A DNA stretch of 17,580 bases. It comes from an uncultured Alphaproteobacteria bacterium (GTDB lineage Bacteria; Pseudomonadota; Alphaproteobacteria; CAAHEQ01; UBA3637). Both the position numbers and the translations under genes were made by a program. The first letter of the stretch is position 1. Every line of letters begins with the position of its first letter. Under the pieces are notes generated by a model. It did no database searches. It saw only the letters and a list, made by a program, of their open reading frames with translations, and was not told where the DNA came from. The stretch spans positions 1 to 17,580 of the forward strand of contig CALXTZ010000016.1 in assembly GCA_944391545.1 (NCBI GenBank). Reading direction: 5' to 3'. Shown here one piece after another: positions 1 through 7,039 of the stretch.

Positions 1-101
1 ATTTGTGATTTAGTAAATGGGTATTGAAGGTGAGAGGGGAGGGTGGTGAGATAAACTAACAGGAGATTACTCAGATTTATACTCAAAGGGAGGAAAGTAA
101 T

Positions 102-1529
102 ATGATTAAAAATCATGCTAAGCAGCATGGCCGTAGTATGCTAGAGATGCTAGCAGTACTGGCAATCATAGGTGTATTAAGCATAACAGCATTAGTAGGT
201 TTTACCTATGCGATGAACAAGCATCGAGCGAATGAGACGATATACGATGTGATGCTGCGCGGTACGAATGTTCCGATGATAGATGAGAACTATTATAGTA
301 AGCCTTCAGGGTATGAGTTTCATTTTGCGGGCTTAGGGGATGGAACATACTATTCCATGGTTACGAAGAAAGATAGCGGTCGTTCATATTATGTAGAGGC
401 GACTGGGGTCAGCTATCGTGTGTGTGAACAGATCTTAAAGATGGAGCCGACGGACATAGACCAGATAGTAGTGAATAATTCCGTTTATCAAGGGGACAGT
501 GATATATGCGGAAGCACAGATGGTTTAGCGATGCGGTTCTGTTTTGGCAGTGATGGGGCGATATGTAATGGGACAGGTACCAGTGGTGGGACTAGTTCAG
601 GTAGTGGTACAGGTTCAGGATCTGGGAGTGGTTCAGGGACAGAAGATCCATGTGAAGGAATAGTAGCATCGACAGATTGTGGTATAAGTGAAGATGTAAA
701 AGATGAGAACGGTTGTGTTCTTATCAAGAAAATAAGTTGTTCTCCGGGCAGATATTGCTTAGGACAAACCTGTGAGCCCTGTCCGGTAGCGGATACGTGT
801 TCAGGGGAGAGCTGTTGTGCATTGACAGGACCCAATGATGTATGTGGTAATCCGACGAAAGAGATAGGGACAATAAGTACGGTAACTCATTCAGATTTGA
901 ATAGTAATGGATGTTGTGAGAGTACGACAGAAGAGAGTTGTTCATTAAATCCAATTACGCCACGTACGTGTACACCGACTTGTGAAGGGACATGTCAATC
1001 GGATGGAACCTGCCGCCCGAATTGTGCAGCAGGGGAGAGTTATAATGAGATCGCAGGGCAATGCTGTACAGACCTAACGGAAACAGATTGTCAGAAGCTG
1101 ATTCTCGCTACTTCAGGAGTATGTCCAAGTCTTGATATTCTTTCAACAGAAGGGTTGCCTTGTACCACAATTGACGGACAAGTTGGTACTTGTAAAAGTG
1201 GGATGTGTACAATAAAAAAACAGACATGTGGTTCTGATCAAATCGTTTGTCCTCCAAGTTGGGAATGCGTCAGAGATGTTTGTTATAAGTCGAGCGATGT
1301 CTATTGTGGTGTTTCTTTTAGAGATTATCAAAATTTCTTTTGTTATGCTTTCATGCCTGACGGAATCGGATATGAAGAAAGTTGCGGATATGCCTCGGAG
1401 ATGGTTGATTGTTTTGAAGATGTGGAAACATGGAAAGAGGTTGATATCTATACTTATAATGATCTTGTCGAATATGTTGTTCCAGCAGTGATAGAATTTA
1501 GAAAATATAACCCTCCGGAAGACTACTAA
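102..1529 (+). CDS. Cys-rich prepilin-like secreted protein
   Basis: The N-terminus is a type IV prepilin leader: a short basic stretch ending in G10, then R11-S-M-L-E15 with the conserved Glu at +5 of the mature protein and a hydrophobic helix at about residues 14-36. Prepilin peptidase would cut after G10. A small pilin-like head (about 37-155, with Cys at 108, 136, 147 and 155) is followed by a Gly/Ser/Thr linker (157-180) and a long Cys-rich tail of about 34 further cysteines, suggesting a disulfide-stabilised extracellular domain. By family knowledge such leaders mark type IV pilins or type II pseudopilins, but the 475-residue length and Cys tail are unusual for a structural pilin. Surface display or adhesion is inference. 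A strong SD (AAAGGGAGG, 85-93) sits 8 bases before the ATG. A second Cys-rich protein lies at the other end of the window. Codon choice changes near 1090-1140. Confidence 0.85.
   Translation: MIKNHAKQHGRSMLEMLAVLAIIGVLSITALVGFTYAMNKHRANETIYDVMLRGTNVPMIDENYYSKPSGYEFHFAGLGDGTYYSMVTKKDSGRSYYVEATGVSYRVCEQILKMEPTDIDQIVVNNSVYQGDSDICGSTDGLAMRFCFGSDGAICNGTGTSGGTSSGSGTGSGSGSGSGTEDPCEGIVASTDCGISEDVKDENGCVLIKKISCSPGRYCLGQTCEPCPVADTCSGESCCALTGPNDVCGNPTKEIGTISTVTHSDLNSNGCCESTTEESCSLNPITPRTCTPTCEGTCQSDGTCRPNCAAGESYNEIAGQCCTDLTETDCQKLILATSGVCPSLDILSTEGLPCTTIDGQVGTCKSGMCTIKKQTCGSDQIVCPPSWECVRDVCYKSSDVYCGVSFRDYQNFFCYAFMPDGIGYEESCGYASEMVDCFEDVETWKEVDIYTYNDLVEYVVPAVIEFRKYNPPEDY
570..641 (+). repeat. Gly/Ser/Thr low-complexity linker in the prepilin-like gene
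   Basis: About 24 codons, almost all Gly, Ser or Thr (residues 157-180), built from irregular GGT/TCA/AGT units. It separates the pilin-like head from the Cys-rich tail and reads as a flexible linker. The DNA units are not perfectly periodic, so I do not call it a clean tandem repeat. Confidence 0.7.
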
Positions 1530-1550
1530 GACACAGTAAGAAAGTTAAGA

Positions 1551-2126
1551 TTATTTGTGCAATTTCGTATAAATTTTCTCTGCCTCAGGAAGAGCTTCTT
1601 CAACAGTATCGACAAAACCAACATAATCAGCTTTTTCTTGGTTGAGCGTTCCATCTTTATACATGCGTTTGAGTTGATTTTTGAAGTCATTCCAGAAACC
1701 AAATAAGTTTATGAATATGAGGGGTTTTTTAGGAATTTCTCCTGTTTGAATAAGAACAGAAAATTCAGCTAATTCATCTAATGTTCCCCACCCTCCAGGT
1801 AAGACAAGCATAACATCGCCTTCTTGAAACATTTGAAATTTTCGGACGGATAAGTTGGGGACGATTTCAATTTCTCCGTCTTTAAATAATCCTGGGTTTT
1901 CGCATTGCAATTCCAACAGTTTCGGAGTCGTAATCCCGCGAATGGACGCACATTCCCGTAAAGCGCCGTGGAAAACTTGTCCCATCATGCCGTTGTCTCC
2001 GATGCCGAAAACAAGCTGCATATTGTTTTGACCGATGATTTCGCCTAATTTAAAAGCAGCGGCATTGTATTGTGTGTCAATGCTTTTGGCCGCGCCGCCG
2101 AAAACCGTAATTCGTTTAAATGTCAT
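1551..2126 (-). CDS. LOG family (TIGR00730-type) nucleotide phosphoribohydrolase
   Basis: A 191-residue Rossmann-fold protein of the LOG / lysine-decarboxylase-like family. Characterised members release the free base from cytokinin riboside 5'-monophosphate or other nucleoside monophosphates. Visible motifs are VFGGAA near residue 8, GIGDNGMMG (41-49) in the place of the usual glycine-rich loop, SVRK (93-96) with the conserved Arg, and PGGWGTLDE (110-118), the family signature with catalytic Glu118. The length is normal. AAAGGAGT at 2132-2139 gives a good SD. The gene converges on the prepilin-like gene with a 21-base gap and diverges from the ClpB-like gene. The substrate in this organism is unknown; nucleotide salvage is more likely than cytokinin signalling. 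Confidence 0.88.
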   Translation of the reverse strand: MTFKRITVFGGAAKSIDTQYNAAAFKLGEIIGQNNMQLVFGIGDNGMMGQVFHGALRECASIRGITTPKLLELQCENPGLFKDGEIEIVPNLSVRKFQMFQEGDVMLVLPGGWGTLDELAEFSVLIQTGEIPKKPLIFINLFGFWNDFKNQLKRMYKDGTLNQEKADYVGFVDTVEEALPEAEKIYTKLHK

Positions 2127-2165
2127 GGCTTACTCCTTTTTTCCTTGTTATTTTGCACGGAATTC

Positions 2166-2182
2166 CTTAATCTTTTATTAAG
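2166..2182. promoter_or_regulatory. Inverted repeat CTTAAT-5-ATTAAG in a divergent promoter region
   Basis: A perfect 6-bp inverted repeat with a 5-base loop (CTTAAT 2166-2171, ATTAAG 2177-2182) lies between the LOG gene and the ClpB-like gene. Just upstream, TTGCAC (2153-2158) and TTATTA (2175-2180), 16 bases apart, could be a weak promoter for the ClpB-like gene, with the repeat overlapping the -10. It could be an operator or chance in AT-rich DNA. No CIRCE element or heat-shock sigma promoter is visible. Confidence 0.25.
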
Positions 2183-2221
2183 ACAAAAAGGCTAAACTGA
2201 TGAAAAAGAAAGGGCCGCTCG

Positions 2222-3967
2222 ATGACAAAAACAGACATTTCAAAATATATCATTGATTATACGGAACAAAACCAAAAAGAAAAATTAATCCGCCTGGTCG
2301 GACGAACCGATGAATTAAACAGATTGGTTCATATTTTATTGCGCAAATCCAGGAATAACCCGGCGATTGTCGGGCCTTCAGGTATCGGCAAAACGGCTTT
2401 GGTCGAAGGGTTGATTGATTTTTTGGCTTCCGATCAAGCCCCGGCGGCATTGAAAAACAAGCACGTTGTCGGTGTGGATGTCGCGGCGTTAATGTTGGAC
2501 AGCGAAAGCGACGGGGGTTATGCCCAAACATTAAAAGCCATTTTTGAACATATCGTCGGGAGCAAAGATTATATTTTGTACATCAAAGATGTCAGCTTTT
2601 TGGTTCGGACCGATGTCAGCCCGGAAAATATTGAGCCGGCTAAATTTTTAAAACTGAAATTGTTGGACGGGTCTTTGAACTGTATTGTTGAAACGGATCC
2701 GTTTACTTATCGCGGGTATTTGGAAAAAGATACAGCCGTTTTACAGATGCTACAAACCGTCTTTTTGGAAGAACCGACGGCTGCGCAAACTATCCAAATC
2801 GTACAGGCCTTGAAGAAAAATTATGAAGAATTTTATGATGTTGTTATTTCCGATGCTTTTGTCGAAGCGGCGGTAAATTTGACAAACCGCTATATTAAGC
2901 AACGGTATTTCCCGGAAAAGGCATTGGATTTATTGGATGATGCCGCCAGTTTGATGCAAATGGATAAAGCTGCCGGAAAAATGGCGCCGGATGTTAAAGA
3001 AGTGCCGATTGATCTCGGGATGCGTGTCATTTCGGATTGGACGGGTATTCCGGTTGAAAAAGTTGATACGGAAGATAAAAAACGGCTGGCTTTGGCGGAA
3101 GAGCATCTGAAAAAACGGGTCGTCGGGCAAGATAATGCCGTTGTCGTGGTGGCGGATGCGCTGCGTCGGTCTCGTTCCGGGTTGCAAGATCCGAACCGAC
3201 CGATCGGTTCTTTCCTGTTCATCGGGGAAACCGGTATCGGTAAAACGGAATTGGCAAAATCTTTGGCCGAATTTATGTTCAATGATGAAACGGCTTTGTT
3301 AAGGCTGGATATGTCCGAATACATGGAAAAACATTCGGTGACACGCTTAATCGGGCCGCCGCCCGGAACGCCGGGATTTGAATTAGGCGGTTTGCTGACG
3401 GAAGGCGTTCGTTTAAAACCGTTCCAAGTGGTTTTGTTCGACGAAATTGAAAAAGCAAACCCGGATATTTTAACGTTGTTGTTGCAAGTTTTGGATGAAG
3501 GCCGTTTAACGGACAGCAAAGGTGTTCATGTGGATTTCAGAAATACGATTATCATTATGACCTCTAACGTTGCATCCAATATGCCGACGTATCAACGGAT
3601 GAGTGTTTTGACTCAATATTTCCGGCCGGAATTTTTGAACCGTATTGATGATATCGTGACGTTCCACCAGCTTAATGAAGAACATTTGCGTAAAATTATT
3701 GATATTCACTTGAATAAGCTATTAAAACGAGCAGCGGCCGAAGGGTATTATTTAACGGTGGATGATCGGGCGAAACAATGGTTTGTCGATGAAGTATTTA
3801 CGTCTAAATTCGGTGTGCGGGCTTTGAAGCGGCTGCTTCAACATCAAATAGAAAACCCGTTGGCTTTTTTAATCATGCAGGAAAAAGTCAAACCGGGTAG
3901 CGATGTTTTGGTCACGATGGATGAAGCGGGCAAAAAAGTTCAAATTTTTGCGAAGCAAAAGAAATGA
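2222..3967 (+). CDS. Short ClpB-like AAA+ protein without N- and M-domains
   Basis: A 581-residue tandem AAA+ protein, against roughly 850 for ClpB. An in-frame TGA at 2201-2203 precludes an N-domain extension. D1 has Walker A GPSGIGKT (51-58), but Walker B reads ILYIKD (118-123) instead of a hhhhDE motif. The sensor-1 position reads ETD (157-159), and LQML (174-177) replaces the ERRF arginine fingers. No coiled-coil middle domain follows PEKALDLLDD (231-240). D2 is intact: Walker A GETGIGKT (335-342), Walker B VVLFDE (403-408), sensor 1 TSN (447-449), arginine finger in FRPEFLNRID (467-476), sensor 2 GVRALKR (531-537). Its C-terminal end is ClpB-like (QIENPLA), and there is no IGF/IGL ClpP-binding loop. 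The D2 pore loop is GTPG (382-385), not GYVG. A chaperone or remodelling role is inferred. SD AAAGGG lies just upstream; mutY overlaps the stop by ATGA. Confidence 0.88.
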   Translation: MTKTDISKYIIDYTEQNQKEKLIRLVGRTDELNRLVHILLRKSRNNPAIVGPSGIGKTALVEGLIDFLASDQAPAALKNKHVVGVDVAALMLDSESDGGYAQTLKAIFEHIVGSKDYILYIKDVSFLVRTDVSPENIEPAKFLKLKLLDGSLNCIVETDPFTYRGYLEKDTAVLQMLQTVFLEEPTAAQTIQIVQALKKNYEEFYDVVISDAFVEAAVNLTNRYIKQRYFPEKALDLLDDAASLMQMDKAAGKMAPDVKEVPIDLGMRVISDWTGIPVEKVDTEDKKRLALAEEHLKKRVVGQDNAVVVVADALRRSRSGLQDPNRPIGSFLFIGETGIGKTELAKSLAEFMFNDETALLRLDMSEYMEKHSVTRLIGPPPGTPGFELGGLLTEGVRLKPFQVVLFDEIEKANPDILTLLLQVLDEGRLTDSKGVHVDFRNTIIIMTSNVASNMPTYQRMSVLTQYFRPEFLNRIDDIVTFHQLNEEHLRKIIDIHLNKLLKRAAAEGYYLTVDDRAKQWFVDEVFTSKFGVRALKRLLQHQIENPLAFLIMQEKVKPGSDVLVTMDEAGKKVQIFAKQKK

Positions 3968-4962
3968 CGAATTTAACGGAAGAATTGTTGATATGGTACC
4001 GTCAAAACGGCCGGGATTTGCCGTGGCGAGTCAAAGGCGGCGCGCATGAAAATGCGTATTTGGTCTGGGTGTCCGAAATTATGTTGCAACAAACAACGGT
4101 TCAAACGGTTTATGATTATTTTAACCGGTGGATGAAACGCTTTCCGGATTTAAAAACGTTGGCCGAAGCATCATTGGATGACGTGTTACACATGTGGCAA
4201 GGGTTGGGATATTATACCAGAGCCAAAAAAATGCATGAATGTGCACACGTGTTGATGAAACAGTACGGCGGCCGTTTTCCGGCCGATCGGGAAGCTTTGT
4301 TAAAACTGCCGGGTATCGGCCCTTATACGGCGTCCAGCATTTGTGCTTTTGCGTTTAATTTGCCGGAAACGGTTGTAGACGGAAACGTCATTCGCGTGAT
4401 TGCGCGGCTTTACGGGATAACGACGGAAATCGATAAAGACGATATTTATCAACGGGCGCAAAAATTAACATCTTTGGAACACGGAGCGGATTATGCGTCT
4501 GCCATTATGGATTTAGGCGCAACCGTTTGTAAACCTCAAGGCCCGTTGTGTATGATTTGCCCGTGGGTCGGATCTTGTCAAGCTGCGGCTAAAGGAATTG
4601 CCGAAGAAATTCCGGTTTTGAAAAAGTTGCAAAAAAAGAAAAAGCATGGGGCTGTGTTTGTCATCCATGATGGTGACGGTCGGATATTTATTTCTAAACG
4701 AGCCGGCAAAGGGTTATTGTCCGGTTTATGGGAATTGCCGTGGACGGACGACGGGCATGAGCTGCTTTTTGAAGCGAAATGGGTGAAACGCAAAGAAACC
4801 GTGCATCATGTCTTTACGCATTTTGATTTGACGTTGGATATATATGAAACGACGGTTGATGCAGTGCCCGAAGTTTTGGCGGATGGGACATTCGTTCATC
4901 CGGCGGAGCTGGCGGGGTATGCTTTTTCCACCTTGATGAAAAAAGTTTTGAAGAAAATCTAA
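3964..4962 (+). CDS. mutY: A/G-specific adenine DNA glycosylase MutY
   Basis: This base-excision repair enzyme removes adenine mispaired with 8-oxoguanine or guanine. The 332-residue length fits the family (about 350). Motifs in order: SEIMLQQT with catalytic Glu38; helix-hairpin-helix LPGIGPYTA (115-123); VDGNVIRV with catalytic Asp139; an iron-sulfur cluster site Cys189-X6-Cys196-X2-Cys199-X5-Cys205, with exactly the canonical spacing; and a C-terminal NUDIX-like domain (about 228-330, with GLLSGLWELP and HVFTHFDL) that recognises 8-oxoguanine. The ATG overlaps the stop of the ClpB-like gene (ATGA at 3964-3967) and has no good SD of its own, so translation is probably coupled. Its stop overlaps the stop of the convergent glgX by 4 bases. 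Confidence 0.96.
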   Translation: MTNLTEELLIWYRQNGRDLPWRVKGGAHENAYLVWVSEIMLQQTTVQTVYDYFNRWMKRFPDLKTLAEASLDDVLHMWQGLGYYTRAKKMHECAHVLMKQYGGRFPADREALLKLPGIGPYTASSICAFAFNLPETVVDGNVIRVIARLYGITTEIDKDDIYQRAQKLTSLEHGADYASAIMDLGATVCKPQGPLCMICPWVGSCQAAAKGIAEEIPVLKKLQKKKKHGAVFVIHDGDGRIFISKRAGKGLLSGLWELPWTDDGHELLFEAKWVKRKETVHHVFTHFDLTLDIYETTVDAVPEVLADGTFVHPAELAGYAFSTLMKKVLKKI

Positions 4963-7031
4963 AGCGTTCCCTTTAATACCATGACACACCAGGCAGGTAC
5001 TTCAAAATGGCCGCGGCGAACAGATAATTTGTCGATGGTTTCGGATGTTTCGAACATCAGCTTCCATTTAATTTTTTCATCGTGTGCCGGCGTTTTGTAA
5101 TCAATAGAAACATCTGCCGCATTTAAAATGATATTATAAAAAGTTTTGTTCTTTTCATCTTTCAGGTAAATGGAAAAGCATCGAACAAAGGCTTGCCAAT
5201 CGGCTTCGCTCATCGGTGTCCCGTCCGGTTTTAAAGCCGTTATCAACCCTTCTTGAAAATGTTCGGGCGCCTGGATTAACAGAGCCATTAAATCCGGATG
5301 ATCTCGTCTGAAGTGAATGAGTCGCTCCACAAAAGCATACATGTCGGCGCGTGCTTTTTGAGTTGTCTTCCAATGCAGCCAGGAAATTTTATTGTCTTGA
5401 CAATAAGCATTGTTGTTCCCGTACTGGGAGCGCAACATTTCATCCCCGCCCAGCAACATCGGAATGCCGTTGGATAAGAAAAGGGTTGCCAGCATGGCAC
5501 GCATCCGGCGCAATCGGAAAGCCATGACGGTGGGATTGTTTGTATGACCTTCCGTACCACTGTTCCAGCTGAAGTTAGCATTGCTGCCGTCTCGGTTTTG
5601 TTCTTTGTTCGCGTCGTTGTGTTTGTTGTTATAACTGACTAAATCATACAAGGTAAAACCATCATGGGCCGTGATAAAATTAACTTTTTTAAGGACTTGG
5701 TGTTTCCCTTTCCCGGACCCGGTCAACGGTTTTGTCATTTGATGTAACATGGCGCCGGCTTGTCCCATGTCGCCTTTCCAAAATTGACGGGTTGTATCGC
5801 GGAATTGGCCGTCCCACTCGGAAAAGAACGGCGGAAAATTGCCGAGTTGATAGCCGTTCGGACCTAAATCCCACGGTTCGGCAATCAATTTGACTTTAGA
5901 CAATACCGCATCCTTTTGCAGAACTTTGAAAAAAGCCGCATCCGGCGTATATGTATTTTCACCGTTTCGACCGAGCGTCACGGCTAAATCAAATCGAAAA
6001 CCATCGATGTCAAAAATCTCGGCCCAATATCGTAACGCTTGAACTGTGATTTGAAGTGCTGCCGGGTGTGCCAGATTAAATGTGTTACCGCAACCCGTGT
6101 CGTCCATGTAATAACGCGCTTCATCCGGCATTAAACGGTAATAGGACGCGTTGTCAATGCCTCGGTAAGAAAGCAACGGCCCCATATATCCGCCTTCGCC
6201 GGTGTGATTGTAAACAACGTCCAATAAAACTTCTATGCCGGCTTCATGGTACGCTTGCACCATGTTTTTGATTTCAACTAATTTTTCGGTTGATAAGTAA
6301 GTTGACTGCGGCGCCATGGAACAAATCGGGTCGTATCCCCAATAATTTGTCAGCCTCAAGTCCAATAAATGTTCCGGCGTGTTAAAAGCCGCAATCGGCA
6401 ACAGTTCCACAGACGTTATGCCGAGATTTTTTAAATACGCGACGGTTTTGGGATGCGCCAGCCCCGCAAAGGTGCCTCGAACGCGTCTGGGAATGTCTTC
6501 TTTTTTAATCGTAAAGCCTTTGACATGTGTTTCGTAAATAATCGTTTTTTCATACGGAATAAATGGTTTTGTGCTTTTGAAAACCCGATAAGCATTTTCA
6601 TCCGTGACGATGCATTTGGGCATGAACGGCGCGCTGTCGAGCCGACTGAAAGAGAATTCTCTTTTTTTATGGCCGACGATATAAGGCAGCTGGGTTTCGT
6701 GAAATAAAACAGGGCCGGTCAACTGTTTGGCAGCCGGATCCAACAGGAGTTTATGTCCGTTAAATAAATGCCCGTTTTGCGGATCGTACGGACCGTAAAC
6801 GCGGTAACCGTATAATTGACCGGCATGAATGTCTCGGACAAATACATGCCAAATATCTTCCGTCCGATTCATCGGAATATGATGGGTTTCATACCCGAAT
6901 CGATTGAAAAAACAGAGAACGATTTTTTCGGCATGATGAGAATAAATCGAAAAATTAACACCCGCTTCAAAGACCGTAGCCCCCAGCGGCGAAGGAAAAC
7001 CGGTATCAACTTTTAATTTTTGTAAAAACAT
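4959..7031 (-). CDS. glgX: Glycogen debranching enzyme GlgX
   Basis: GlgX is a GH13 isoamylase-type enzyme that hydrolyses alpha-1,6 branches of limit dextrins in glycogen breakdown. The 690-residue protein has an N-terminal CBM48-like domain (about 10-150), then a TIM barrel with the four GH13 signatures: DVVYNH (271-276), GFRFDLA with nucleophile Asp348, LIAEPWD with acid Glu385, and TAHDGF with transition-state Asp457. Length and motifs are normal. It is the second gene of a glgB-glgX pair, 8 bases after glgB; the SD (TAAGGAG) includes the glgB stop codon, so the two are translationally coupled. Its TAG stop overlaps the mutY TAA stop tail to tail (4959-4962). Confidence 0.95.
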   Translation of the reverse strand: MFLQKLKVDTGFPSPLGATVFEAGVNFSIYSHHAEKIVLCFFNRFGYETHHIPMNRTEDIWHVFVRDIHAGQLYGYRVYGPYDPQNGHLFNGHKLLLDPAAKQLTGPVLFHETQLPYIVGHKKREFSFSRLDSAPFMPKCIVTDENAYRVFKSTKPFIPYEKTIIYETHVKGFTIKKEDIPRRVRGTFAGLAHPKTVAYLKNLGITSVELLPIAAFNTPEHLLDLRLTNYWGYDPICSMAPQSTYLSTEKLVEIKNMVQAYHEAGIEVLLDVVYNHTGEGGYMGPLLSYRGIDNASYYRLMPDEARYYMDDTGCGNTFNLAHPAALQITVQALRYWAEIFDIDGFRFDLAVTLGRNGENTYTPDAAFFKVLQKDAVLSKVKLIAEPWDLGPNGYQLGNFPPFFSEWDGQFRDTTRQFWKGDMGQAGAMLHQMTKPLTGSGKGKHQVLKKVNFITAHDGFTLYDLVSYNNKHNDANKEQNRDGSNANFSWNSGTEGHTNNPTVMAFRLRRMRAMLATLFLSNGIPMLLGGDEMLRSQYGNNNAYCQDNKISWLHWKTTQKARADMYAFVERLIHFRRDHPDLMALLIQAPEHFQEGLITALKPDGTPMSEADWQAFVRCFSIYLKDEKNKTFYNIILNAADVSIDYKTPAHDEKIKWKLMFETSETIDKLSVRRGHFEVPAWCVMVLKGTL

Positions 7032-7039
7032 ACGGCTCC

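Noticed and set aside
488..954. Two minus-strand frames inside the prepilin-like gene
   Set aside because: They are antisense shadows of the Cys-rich and Gly/Ser coding sequence and have no SD.
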